Shown here one piece after another: positions 35,459 to 44,192 of a DNA stretch of 64,000 nt (the stretch's first letter is position 1; each line of letters opens with the position of its first letter). Source of the stretch: Anaerolineae bacterium UTCFX2. GTDB taxonomy: Bacteria; Chloroflexota; Anaerolineae; Anaerolineales; UBA4823. The stretch covers positions 1 to 64,000 of the forward strand of contig MWTA01000058.1 in assembly GCA_002050125.1 (NCBI GenBank). The letters run 5' to 3'. The notes beneath the pieces are model-generated. The model was given only the letters and a program-made list of their open reading frames with translations. It had not been told where the DNA came from and searched no databases. The position numbers and the translations under genes were made by a program.

Positions 35459-35947
35459 TCAGATCTCTTTTGGTCGCCAGAGGTTGATCAACCTGGCGCG
35501 CATGCCGAATGAAATCTCGCTCCAGCGCTCAACCGGCAATTCCAGATGGGCGAGCGCGGCGGTGGGTAGCATGTGATGCTCACCGGTCAAACCATTGAGC
35601 AGTTCTTCCATCGCGGGGTTATGCCCGATGATCAACACCTGATCGACCGAATCGTCCAGCCCGACAAGCGCCTGCAAATAAGCGCCCGGCTCGAAGGCGT
35701 ACAGGTCTTCCCGGTATTCGACCTTTCCGTTGAAGTCCACCGCTTCGAGAGCCAGCCGGGCGGTTTCCCGGGCGCGCACCGCGCTCGAGCAGAGCACCAG
35801 GTCGGGCTGAAAGCCTTCTTCATGCAGAATCTCGCCGATGCGGGGCGCATCGCGCTGGCCGCGTTTGTTCAATGGGCGGTCGTGATCCGACAGCGTTTCA
35901 TCTTTCCAGCTCGATTTTGCGTGGCGTAATATGAGCAGGGTCTTCAT
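35459..35947 (-). CDS. sixA: SixA-like histidine phosphatase
   Basis: A 162-residue protein of the phosphoglycerate-mutase/histidine-phosphatase superfamily. The catalytic motif LLILRHAKSSW is at residues about 3-13 (nucleophilic His). The second conserved histidine is in VLIIGHNPAMEELL (about 110), the RHG-partner motif of SixA. SixA removes phosphate from phosphohistidine in signalling proteins; here the target is unknown. It is 13 bases downstream of a HerA-like ATPase gene and 6 bases upstream of the methyltransferase gene, in one probable operon. Confidence 0.9.
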   Translation of the reverse strand: MKTLLILRHAKSSWKDETLSDHDRPLNKRGQRDAPRIGEILHEEGFQPDLVLCSSAVRARETARLALEAVDFNGKVEYREDLYAFEPGAYLQALVGLDDSVDQVLIIGHNPAMEELLNGLTGEHHMLPTAALAHLELPVERWSEISFGMRARLINLWRPKEI

Positions 35948-35960
35948 GAGCCAGTTTCCA

Positions 35961-38465
35961 TCATGCGTTTTGATAGGCAGGCAGTTCGATCGTGCGCCCC
36001 TCGGTCTGGATGAGGTGATAGGGGTACCAGGCTACGCCGAAAAGCTCGACAAAAACGTCTTTCTTGAGGGGGGCTAAAGAGATCTCTTCGATCTGCCCGG
36101 CGAGTTGCCCCCAGCGCTCCTGGACTTCTGCCAGCGCGGCGGTTTTTTCTTGTTCCAGAGCGGCGATCTGTTTATCGAAATCGGCGATCGCTTTCTTCGA
36201 CTCTTCTACTTCAGCCCTGGCAGTTTCGGTCATTCGGCGCTTCGAGAGAGAGCTGGAGATGCGCCGGTTGCTGCTTCGCTTGTTAAAGATACTCAGGAGA
36301 GTGTCGGCAGCGCTGCCCATCTCCTCCATCTTGCGCTGGTTATGTTTGCTTTCATCCTGTTCCAGCTCACGTTGCTCGCGCCTGAGCCGCTCCTGGATCG
36401 TCGCGATCTTTCGGTCGATCTCTGCGCTGCGCTTCATGATCTCGGCGTCGCGGCCATCCCTGGCTGCATCGGCGCATTGTTTACGAAAATCTGCCTGGGA
36501 GACGTCCGGTCCGCCGTAGATTTTCAAGGCTTCGTTGGCGCGCAGGGTTACTTTTCCGGAACGAAAAGCCCACTCGCTAAAATCTTTCTGCATGGCAGCC
36601 AGGGCGCGGGCGTCGGATAGAGCGGCGTTCAGGGCGGAGAAACGCGCCTGAGGCGCCGGCTGGTTGTCCAGGCGGCGCGGATCCAGGGGGGCAGCAGAAT
36701 AGTCTTCCCATCGCATGACCCCCCGCCGGTCCGGGTCGCCCACTAATGCAGTTTGAGGCAGCTCGTAATTCAGGTTGTATTTGCGGTTCAGGAACAGCGT
36801 GCGCGCCTGGGCTAACACCACCGGGCGATAGACCAGTCCCAGCGGTTCCAGCGGACCCTGGAGGCTGGCGGCTTTGAGCGCCTCGGAGATCGTCTGATTG
36901 TTGGGCAGGAAATACTCATTGACGCCAGCCGGGATGGCTGGGCGGGTGGTGGACGTTTGAGCCGCCGCTGGCGCGGGGGGCGCGGCCGGGCTGGACACGT
37001 CCCCGGCTGGGGCAGCAGTCTGAGCCGCGCGCGGTGGTGGAGTTGCCGGCGCGGTCTCGATCACCGCGCCTGCCAGGGTGTTCAACGGGGGGATCTGGCT
37101 GCGGCTGAGCGGTCCTGCCAGGTAATTCATTGCCCAACGGGTTTGCATCAGCAACGGCTCTTTGTTGTGGACGTTGTGCAGCAAGAAAACGCGCTTGCCC
37201 AAGCCGGAGATCATCCGGTCATAGGCGGCGCGATTCAAGCCTGCGGAAACGGCGCTTTCCAGCCCGTCTAGCAGGCGCTGTTTATCCTGGTCGGTCTGCA
37301 GTTTGCCGATGAACCACGAGCCTGTGTTGGAAATACCCTTGTAGTCCACATCGACCGGGTTTTGAGTGACCAGCACCAACCCCACACCAAAAGCGCGCGC
37401 CTGCTTGAGCATGCGCAGAATGGGCTGCTTTGAAGGCGGGTTCTTGACCGGGGGCAGGTAGCCGAAGATCTCATCGAAATAGAGCAAAGTGCGCAGGCTG
37501 GTTGCGCCGCTCTGCGAGCGCATCCAGGTTTCGACCGCGGAGAAGAGCAGGGTGACGAAGAACATGCGCTCGCTCTCGGATAGGTGAGCGATGTAGAAGA
37601 CGCTGTGGCGCGGTTTCCCTTCCGGAGTGTATAGCAGAGAAGGGATGTCGAGCGGCAGACCCTGGATCCAGGATTGAAACGCGGGCGCAGCCAGGATGTT
37701 GTTCAAGAGCATTGACAACGCGAAGCGGTCTTTCTGGGAAAAAAACGTGTCGACATCAAAAACGCCCAGCTTTTCGAACGGCGGGTTCTGAGTTTGCAGG
37801 ATCAGCTCGCTCAAATCCAGGTCCTGCCCGCTGCTCCAGGCGTGCTCGAACACGTTGGAAAGCAGGATGTGCTCCCGTGAGCGCACCGGGTCGATGTCGG
37901 TGAGACCGACCAGCCCCAGCAAGGCGGTAACCGTGCTGGAGATGCGCTCGCGCAGAATCTCGCGGTTGGCTTCCCAGGGGATCTCCGGCGCTTCGAGTGA
38001 CGCCAGGATGCTGACCGGCAGACCGGAATCCGAACCCGGGGTGAAGATCGCGAACTGGACCGAATCTTTGAGCGCCTTCAACCGCTCGGGGGTGATATCC
38101 CAATCAGCCAGCCCCTTCTTCCAGGTTTCGGCTGTTTGCTGGGCGGCTTCGTCGATAGTTTGGTCGGCTCGGCGGGCTTGATCGGGGTCAATCCAGGGCT
38201 TGAAATCCTCTGGCAGGAGCTCGGGGAAATGCAGCAAGACGTTGGTGATATCGCCTTTTGGATCGATCATCAGCGCCGGCAAGTCGTTCAGCGCGGCTTC
38301 CTCCAGCAAGTCGATGCACAAACCGGTCTTGCCGGAGCCGGTCATGCCGACCACAAAGGCGTGGGTTGTCAGGTCTTCCGGTTCGTACAACAGAGGGGCA
38401 TCGGTCGTTTTGTTGGTATTACCATCCACCAAGCGACCGAGATAATAATTGCCTTTTGTGTCCAT
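35961..38465 (-). CDS. HerA/DUF87-like ATPase
   Basis: An 834-residue P-loop ATPase of the HerA-FtsK superfamily. Walker A: VVGMTGSGKTGLCIDLL near residue 40. Walker B: LLYFDEIFGYLPP near 325. A conserved downstream ATPase strand is LVLVTQNPVDVDYKG near 370. A proline/alanine-rich linker follows around 475-510, then a helical region and a coiled coil over about 670-790. NurA, the usual HerA partner nuclease, is not nearby, so DNA-end processing is not implied. The upstream AAGGAGGAGTTT site is strong. It is preceded by the sugar dehydrogenase stop (4-base gap) and followed by SixA. I do not know its substrate. Confidence 0.85.
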   Translation of the reverse strand: MDTKGNYYLGRLVDGNTNKTTDAPLLYEPEDLTTHAFVVGMTGSGKTGLCIDLLEEAALNDLPALMIDPKGDITNVLLHFPELLPEDFKPWIDPDQARRADQTIDEAAQQTAETWKKGLADWDITPERLKALKDSVQFAIFTPGSDSGLPVSILASLEAPEIPWEANREILRERISSTVTALLGLVGLTDIDPVRSREHILLSNVFEHAWSSGQDLDLSELILQTQNPPFEKLGVFDVDTFFSQKDRFALSMLLNNILAAPAFQSWIQGLPLDIPSLLYTPEGKPRHSVFYIAHLSESERMFFVTLLFSAVETWMRSQSGATSLRTLLYFDEIFGYLPPVKNPPSKQPILRMLKQARAFGVGLVLVTQNPVDVDYKGISNTGSWFIGKLQTDQDKQRLLDGLESAVSAGLNRAAYDRMISGLGKRVFLLHNVHNKEPLLMQTRWAMNYLAGPLSRSQIPPLNTLAGAVIETAPATPPPRAAQTAAPAGDVSSPAAPPAPAAAQTSTTRPAIPAGVNEYFLPNNQTISEALKAASLQGPLEPLGLVYRPVVLAQARTLFLNRKYNLNYELPQTALVGDPDRRGVMRWEDYSAAPLDPRRLDNQPAPQARFSALNAALSDARALAAMQKDFSEWAFRSGKVTLRANEALKIYGGPDVSQADFRKQCADAARDGRDAEIMKRSAEIDRKIATIQERLRREQRELEQDESKHNQRKMEEMGSAADTLLSIFNKRSSNRRISSSLSKRRMTETARAEVEESKKAIADFDKQIAALEQEKTAALAEVQERWGQLAGQIEEISLAPLKKDVFVELFGVAWYPYHLIQTEGRTIELPAYQNA

Positions 38466-38469
38466 TCGA

Positions 38470-39693
38470 TTAAACTCCTCCTTCGTATTTTATTCGATAA
38501 ATCCTGCCGCCGCTGTCATCCGACACAAACAAGCTGCCATCCGGACCGACTGCGACATCCACCGGTCGCCCCCAAGCCGCCCTGTTTACCAGCCAGCCGG
38601 TCGCAAAATCTTGTACAGGTCCGGGTGAGCCGTTTGAGAAAGGTATGAAAACGACTTTGTAGCCGGTGGGGACGCTGCGGTTCCAGGAACCGTGAAAGGC
38701 GACGAAAAGACCGCCTTGATATTCGGTTGGGAACTGCGCGCTGGCGTAAAAGGTCAAACCAAGCGGCGCCGAGTGCGCCTCAAACTCGATCTGCGGTTGG
38801 GCGATCCCCTGGCAGGCTTGCTTTCCGCCGTAATCGGGATCGATGATTCGACCCGCATGGCAGTCCGGCCAGCCGAAGTTATCTCCTTCTTGAACCCGTT
38901 GAACGGTATCCGGCGGCAGGTTGTCGCCCAGCATGTCGCGCCCATTGTTAGTCGCCCAAAGCTCGGAGGTTCCTGGACGAAACGCAAGCCCCACCGCGTT
39001 GCGCAAACCGGTGGCAAAGATCTGTTCGGAGCTTACGTCCGTCAGATAACGCGTGATTGCCGCCCGGCGCGCATCCGTCTCCCGGCAGACGTTGCAGGAT
39101 GAGCCCATCGCCAGAAATAAATCGCGCCAATCGGGGCTGAAGATCACCGTGCGGGTGTTATGCCCCTCTTTGGGCAAGCCCTCGATCACCGGGCTGCGCT
39201 GCTGGAATTCGCCCTGCGCATCCGGTTGGCTGAGGCGCACGACCCGCTCGACCTCGCCCACATACAGCGAACCATCCTGGAAAAAAGCCAGGCTGTTCGG
39301 GCGTTGGAGCCCGCGGGCGGCGATTTGCTGTACGTCCGCCTCGCCGTCCTGGTCTGCATCCACGAGGCGCAGGACGCGGTTCGAGCCGCGGTCAGCCACG
39401 TAAAGCTGCCCATCCGGACCGAAGGCGAGCATCCGCGGATCGTTCAACCCCTGGGTGTAAACGTTGATCGAGAAGCCCGGAGGCAGAAAGATCGGTTGTT
39501 CGGGCGGGGTGAGCCCCGGCGGGGCACTGGCGGGCGCTGCGCCAGATAGCGGGATGGCTGTCGGCGCGGGCGGGTCGGACAGGCGTGAGGGCAGTCCCAA
39601 ACGCAGCGTGCAGGCAGAGAGGCTCAACACGCTAAGCGCCAAAATCAGCGCGGATAAATGTATTCGCCGGGTGTAAAGCTCGATTTGCGTCAT
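38470..39693 (-). CDS. PQQ-dependent sugar dehydrogenase-like lipoprotein
   Basis: 407 residues. The signal peptide and lipobox LSLSACTLRL near residue 28 indicate lipid attachment. The mature part is a six-bladed propeller of the glucose/sorbosone dehydrogenase (YliI-like) family: GLNDPRMLAFGPDGQLYVADRG (about 80-100), EGLPKEGHNTRTVIFSPDW with the conserved His, GLRNAVGLAFRPGTSELWATNNGRD, GDNFGWPDCHAG and FVAFHGSWNRS near 330. It would oxidise a soluble sugar on the outer face of the membrane if PQQ is available. No PQQ biosynthesis gene is in the window. It is probably first gene of an operon with the HerA-like ATPase. Confidence 0.88.
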   Translation of the reverse strand: MTQIELYTRRIHLSALILALSVLSLSACTLRLGLPSRLSDPPAPTAIPLSGAAPASAPPGLTPPEQPIFLPPGFSINVYTQGLNDPRMLAFGPDGQLYVADRGSNRVLRLVDADQDGEADVQQIAARGLQRPNSLAFFQDGSLYVGEVERVVRLSQPDAQGEFQQRSPVIEGLPKEGHNTRTVIFSPDWRDLFLAMGSSCNVCRETDARRAAITRYLTDVSSEQIFATGLRNAVGLAFRPGTSELWATNNGRDMLGDNLPPDTVQRVQEGDNFGWPDCHAGRIIDPDYGGKQACQGIAQPQIEFEAHSAPLGLTFYASAQFPTEYQGGLFVAFHGSWNRSVPTGYKVVFIPFSNGSPGPVQDFATGWLVNRAAWGRPVDVAVGPDGSLFVSDDSGGRIYRIKYEGGV

Positions 39694-39788
39694 AATCCTG
39701 GACTTTGCGTTCCCGAGTAAGTATACCTGGATTCTGAAGCAACCGTTTACAAAAAGTGCGGCTTTCGATCATCGACCGGGGTGGAAGC

Positions 39789-40886
39789 CTATCTCGCCGG
39801 GGGCGCCTGATTGAAGAGCCGCTCAAATTCCGCCTGATAAAGCGCCGCGATTTGCGGATCGTGGATGATCAGCAAATTCTCGTCATTGCGAGTTTCGGCT
39901 GAGAAGGTGAAGTTGAACGAACCCAGCGCCACGATCTGCCCGTCGATGATCATCACTTTTTCGTGCATTTGTTTGGGGTTTGCGTCCAGGCGCACATCCA
40001 GCCCGGCGGCTAGAAAGCGCGCGTAATCCGAGCCGCGGTTGGTTTCAACTTGCGAGCTTTCCATCACGCCTTCGACGCGCACACCGCGCTCAGCACTTTT
40101 GATCAGGGCGTTAGCCAGGTCGTCGGAGGTGAACGAGTACGCCAGGAAAGCCAGGCTTTTTTGGGCAGATTCGATCACCCGCAGCAGTTGGGCGGTGCAG
40201 CCGTCATCCGGCGAGAAACAGGTCTCGATCTTGGTGTTCCCGATCATCAGACTGGGGTGCGAGGTATTGGCGGGCGAACCCGGACCGAACTTGTCATCCA
40301 CGAACATTTCCTCGAATTCTGCGGTGAAATTTTGCGCCAGTTCGGGCGAGCGCAGGCGGATGAGGGTGTTGTTGTTGCGGTAGCTCTCGTTAAGGGTGAA
40401 GTTCATAGAGCCAGTCCAGACCTCGAGTTGGTCGATGACGACGAATTTGTTGTGCATCGTCCCTTCGCGGCGGTCTCCCAACAGCGGGATGCCGGCGGCA
40501 ATCAACTGCTGGATCTCCTTGGTGTCCAGATAGTCGCTGTCGGTAACCATGCGGACGCGCACGCCGCGCTGGTGGGCGGAGATCAGGGCGTCGCGCACGC
40601 TCCACAGGTTCAACTGCAACACGGCGACATCGACGCTGAAATGGGCTTGCTCGATGGCGGACGCCAGATGCCGGTCGGGTCCGTTCCGCAAGCTCTGGCT
40701 GTCGGGCGCGGAAGGATCTGTGAAGTAAATTGAGAACCAGCTTGCTGCTGGCGGGTGTGTCTCTACCGGCTCTGTGCGTAAGCCGGGGTTTTGCGGGGCG
40801 GAGACCTGACACGCCAGGCTGGCAAGCAGCAGCGCCGCGATGACGAAACTTGGATAGGAGAACCGGCGGTTTGAAGATCGGGTCAT
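39789..40886 (-). CDS. Phospholipase D-like lipoprotein with two HKD motifs
   Basis: About 365 residues. The ATG at 40886 gives a typical signal peptide ending in the lipobox LASLAC; the open frame starts further upstream at 40943 with a poorer N-terminus. Two PLD repeats are present: MHNKFVVIDQLEVWTGSMNF (about 150-170) and MHEKVMIIDGQIVALGSFNF (about 315-335), each with the HxKxxxxD signature and the following GSxN. Such proteins hydrolyse phosphodiesters of DNA or lipids. The secreted lipoprotein form suggests an extracytoplasmic role, perhaps nucleic-acid or lipid breakdown. TATAAT at 40971-40976 (minus) lies about 85 bases upstream. Confidence 0.88.
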   Translation of the reverse strand: MTRSSNRRFSYPSFVIAALLLASLACQVSAPQNPGLRTEPVETHPPAASWFSIYFTDPSAPDSQSLRNGPDRHLASAIEQAHFSVDVAVLQLNLWSVRDALISAHQRGVRVRMVTDSDYLDTKEIQQLIAAGIPLLGDRREGTMHNKFVVIDQLEVWTGSMNFTLNESYRNNNTLIRLRSPELAQNFTAEFEEMFVDDKFGPGSPANTSHPSLMIGNTKIETCFSPDDGCTAQLLRVIESAQKSLAFLAYSFTSDDLANALIKSAERGVRVEGVMESSQVETNRGSDYARFLAAGLDVRLDANPKQMHEKVMIIDGQIVALGSFNFTFSAETRNDENLLIIHDPQIAALYQAEFERLFNQAPPAR

Positions 40887-40981
40887 ATCAGGCTGAGAGG
40901 TGTCTGTATTCGCTGCCGCATTTAGCCCGGTGCAGAAGAACACCTAGCGGGCTGGGTTTTGCGCTGGTCATTATAGCAGAT

Positions 40982-42175
40982 TCAGGCTGGCAGGCAGATC
41001 ACCGCGATGGGGCGGCCGCGCAGGTGCGTAAGAACGACGATGCGCTGCGCCTCTTCCGCTTCGCCGGGGCGGAGCCGCAGCTCGCGGATCAGCGCTTCGG
41101 GCTGCAGGGGCGAGCCGCGCTTTTTCACGACCACCCGTTCGACCCGCCGGGCGCGCAGGAGCGCTCGCAGGCGCTTCAGGTTGAATGGCAGCCAATCTTC
41201 GACCGCGAACGCTTTGGCAAACGGGGTGTCAACCAGACGGTCGGCGGTCAGATAGGCGATGTCCGGGTCGAGCTGCGCGGCGCCGAGCTGCGCGCCGAGT
41301 TTGCGCACCAGACCGGCGCGCAGGACCGCCGCGTCCGGTTCGTAAAGATAGGCGCGCGGTGCGTCGAGTTGCGGCGGCGGGTCGGTTTCACCTGGAGCAG
41401 CTTCAAGCACGTGAGGTCCCGGGAGCAATGCGGCGCGGCGCCCGGTAGATTTCAACGCTCCAAACCAGAGCAGCGCTTCTTTCAGTTCGCCGTTTAATGA
41501 AACGAATTCAATTTCGGCGTCGTATCCGCGCAGTTCCGCCAGGTTGACGCCGGGCGAAAGCTTGACCCCTAAAGCCGAAGCTTGCGGCAGCCAGCCCTGG
41601 ATCACTTCTAGCGGCGGCTCATAGCGCCGAACCGAGCGGATGCGGCGGCTCTGAGACCGGCGTCCGGGATCGAAAAATAGCCCCAGGCGCGGGGTGAGCT
41701 GAAGCGGCAGCGGCTGGTTGAGGTCAGCCTGGATAAAAGCCGTCCGTTTATCGGGCAGCAGCGCGGCTAGGTTCAAACGCGCCATCGTCAGGCGCAGCGG
41801 ATCCCAATCGATGGCGATCGTGGGGGCGTGCGCCGCCAGCGCCAGCGTATCCCCGCCGATCGAGCAGCCCAGGTCGAGCAGAGCGGCAAAGCCGGCAAAA
41901 CGATTCGAGCGGTAAGCGGAAACCTGGGCGGCGCTGGCTTGCTCCAGCGCGCTGCGGGTGAAGTACATGCGCCCCGCCCCAGGGAATTTTACCGACGCCT
42001 CGCCGCGCAGGATGGCTGTTTCGAGCGCGGCGCGCGCCAGTTCCGCCGAATAGCGGCGGGACAAGGTTGTGAAGTGATTGAGGAAATCCTTTTCGCGCGG
42101 CTGTAATGCCTCGGCGTCAGCCAGCGCCTGCTGACCCAGCGGTGTGAGCAAGGCATATAGATCGCGGATATCCAT
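40982..42175 (-). CDS. Class I SAM methyltransferase with THUMP-like C-terminal domain
   Basis: 397 residues. The N-terminal helical domain is followed by a Rossmann methyltransferase core: LLDLGCSIGGDTLALA (SAM motif I, about 120) and TIAIDWDPLRLTMARLNL (motif II). The C-terminal 130 residues, from about RAYLYEPDAAVLRAGLVRKL, correspond to the THUMP-like domain (PF18096). Such proteins are probable RNA methyltransferases, but the substrate is unproven. No signal peptide. It lies 95 bases upstream of the PLD lipoprotein gene on the same strand. Confidence 0.8.
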   Translation of the reverse strand: MDIRDLYALLTPLGQQALADAEALQPREKDFLNHFTTLSRRYSAELARAALETAILRGEASVKFPGAGRMYFTRSALEQASAAQVSAYRSNRFAGFAALLDLGCSIGGDTLALAAHAPTIAIDWDPLRLTMARLNLAALLPDKRTAFIQADLNQPLPLQLTPRLGLFFDPGRRSQSRRIRSVRRYEPPLEVIQGWLPQASALGVKLSPGVNLAELRGYDAEIEFVSLNGELKEALLWFGALKSTGRRAALLPGPHVLEAAPGETDPPPQLDAPRAYLYEPDAAVLRAGLVRKLGAQLGAAQLDPDIAYLTADRLVDTPFAKAFAVEDWLPFNLKRLRALLRARRVERVVVKKRGSPLQPEALIRELRLRPGEAEEAQRIVVLTHLRGRPIAVICLPA

Positions 42176-42207
42176 ACAAGGGTTCGGTCTTTTTCGAGCG
42201 CTACGGA

Positions 42208-43677
42208 TTAATCCAGCAGGCGCTTAAAAACGTATTCGAGCGGATCGATGAACTCAGCCACCTTGAAGCGCAGGCTGGAAGCCTTGCCATCCATGCCGAT
42301 TGAAAAGTGGACGAAACTTTGCTCGTAAGTCGGCGAGGACCAGGTACACAGAAATGTGTTGGCGTGCCAGTGTTCCAGCGTGCCCTTCAGGTTTGGGTGC
42401 CCCTCCGGCTGAAGCACGAACTGATTGTTTTGCATTGCCACGCTCAGCTTGCCGTAAATAGGGTCGGTGTATTCTCCAAGGTAGCTGGCTAGAGGAAGGC
42501 TGGGCGGGGCGCCAGCCTGGCGGCTGGCTTCCAGCTTCCGGCGGGCGTCTGCCGTCGCCTCGGCTTTCTTGCGATCCTGGGCGAGAAACTCGGTTTGCCA
42601 ATCGGTCCGCGGCAAGTCCAGGGCGGCATCCAGAATGTGATAAAACAAGGCGGAGCTCAAGCTGGATGGCAGTTGGTTGGTCAGGATCACCAGACCAAGC
42701 CGTTCTTCCGGCAGAAAGGCAGCCAGCGACTGCATGCCGTCCACGCCGCCGGTGTGGCTGACGACCAGTCGTCCGCCATAATCGCTTAACCCCCATCCCA
42801 GACCGTAGGCTGAGAAATGACGCCGCGGGATCAACCTGCGGGCGTCAGCGTCGATGGGGATCAGGGTGTGCGGCAGGCGCGTCTCCTCGAGGATGGCTGG
42901 ATCGACAAATTGGCTTTTGTCCCACTGACCGTTCGCCAACTGGAAGCGCAGCCAAAGCGCCATATCATGAGCGGATGAATTAATTCCGCCCGACGCCGCA
43001 TGAGCATCCAGCTTTACGTAAGGCACCTGGATGAGCTTGTTGCCCGCCAGGGCGTGCGGTTGAGCAACGTTGTCCATCCCCGCCAGCTCATCCACGCCGG
43101 TGGTGGTGCGCTTCATGCCGAGCGGCTCGATCAGCCGGGTGCGGACAAAGTCCTCCCAATTCAAACCCGAAAGGCGCAGGATGATCTGCCCGGCTGCCAG
43201 AAACATCAGGTTGGAGTAGCCGAACCCGCCGCGCAGATGAAACGCGGGTGGGATGAAACGCACGCGCCACAGAACCTCCTCGCGGGTGTAGCTCGAACCG
43301 TAACCCATGAAGTCCCCGCTAAAAGTTGCCAGCCCGCTGCGGTGGCAGAGCAGGTCGCGCACGCTGATCTCACGCGTGGCTGCCGGATCGAAAAGCTGGA
43401 AATCCGGCAGGTATTGGTTCGCCGGATCGTCCCAGGCGAGCTTCCCTTCCTGAACCAACATCCCGATCGCGGTGGCAGTGAAGGCTTTGGTGCATGAGCC
43501 GATCGCAAAGATCGTATGCGCATCGACCGAGCCGGTCTTGCCGTGCGCGCGCTCGCCAAAGCCGCGCGCATAAACAATCTGATCGCCGTTGACGATCGCA
43601 ACGCCCAGCCCCGGCACGCCCCAGGCAGCCTGCATGGAGCGCACGGTTTCATCCAGATCTTCCCAGAAGTTTTTCAT
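42208..43677 (-). CDS. Class C beta-lactamase-like serine hydrolase
   Basis: A 489-residue beta-lactamase/DD-peptidase-fold protein. The catalytic SxxK is at S61-C-T-K64. The Tyr motif is in FGYSNLMFL (about 150) and the third motif is SHTGGVDG (about 310). A C-terminal lipocalin-like region (about 390-489) is common in the serine hydrolase group. No signal peptide is seen, so it may be cytoplasmic or exported by another route; esterase or D-aminopeptidase activity is as likely as beta-lactam hydrolysis. The gene is 12 bases downstream of the EamA-like gene. Confidence 0.85.
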   Translation of the reverse strand: MKNFWEDLDETVRSMQAAWGVPGLGVAIVNGDQIVYARGFGERAHGKTGSVDAHTIFAIGSCTKAFTATAIGMLVQEGKLAWDDPANQYLPDFQLFDPAATREISVRDLLCHRSGLATFSGDFMGYGSSYTREEVLWRVRFIPPAFHLRGGFGYSNLMFLAAGQIILRLSGLNWEDFVRTRLIEPLGMKRTTTGVDELAGMDNVAQPHALAGNKLIQVPYVKLDAHAASGGINSSAHDMALWLRFQLANGQWDKSQFVDPAILEETRLPHTLIPIDADARRLIPRRHFSAYGLGWGLSDYGGRLVVSHTGGVDGMQSLAAFLPEERLGLVILTNQLPSSLSSALFYHILDAALDLPRTDWQTEFLAQDRKKAEATADARRKLEASRQAGAPPSLPLASYLGEYTDPIYGKLSVAMQNNQFVLQPEGHPNLKGTLEHWHANTFLCTWSSPTYEQSFVHFSIGMDGKASSLRFKVAEFIDPLEYVFKRLLD

Positions 43678-43689
43678 CTCAAATTGTCA

Positions 43690-44112
43690 TCAAATTGTCA
43701 GCACAATGATGCCGGCTATCGTCAGCAGGGTGCCGGCAACGCTTTTCCAGGTGAGCGGTTCGCCGCCCAAAATAATGCCCATCAACGCCCCGAACAAGGG
43801 CGAGGTGAAGGCGATCGGCATGACTCGGGTCAGCGGCGCGCCTTTCAAGGCGGTGTAAAAAAACAACATGCCCAGCGAACCTGCGACCACGCCGCCCCCA
43901 ATCGCCAGCATCAGCAAGGCTTTGCCGCCAGCCTGCGGCAATGTTTTCCACTGCGGATAACTGACTGCGCCGAGGATGACCAGGGCGACCGCCGTGCGGA
44001 TTGTGATTCCCATTTGAGGCGCGAGGTTGCCCAGGTGGAGCCCTTTCTTTTCGAAATAGCCGCCGATGCCCCAAGCCATGGCAGTGAGAAGAGCGTAAAA
44101 TTCGGGTTTCAT
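43690..44112 (-). CDS. Half-size EamA/DMT-family membrane protein
   Basis: A 140-residue protein with about five helices, equal to one EamA domain; typical DMT transporters contain two such domains in about 300 residues. Recognisable elements are FYALLTAMAWGIGGYFEKKGL at the start and the C-terminal pair FGALMGIILGGEPLTWKSVAGTLLTIAGIIVL. It would have to dimerise to form a pore, as half-size EamA proteins do. I start at the ATG at 44112 because AGGAAAA lies just upstream; an earlier frame to 44169 has no such site. The substrate is unknown. Confidence 0.8.
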   Translation of the reverse strand: MKPEFYALLTAMAWGIGGYFEKKGLHLGNLAPQMGITIRTAVALVILGAVSYPQWKTLPQAGGKALLMLAIGGGVVAGSLGMLFFYTALKGAPLTRVMPIAFTSPLFGALMGIILGGEPLTWKSVAGTLLTIAGIIVLTI

Positions 44113-44192
44113 TGAATTTTCCTGTGGATCGATTTGGTTATTCAGGCGGACGAGATCGCCGCCGTTCACAACGTTGAGCGGTCACTTTTCCG

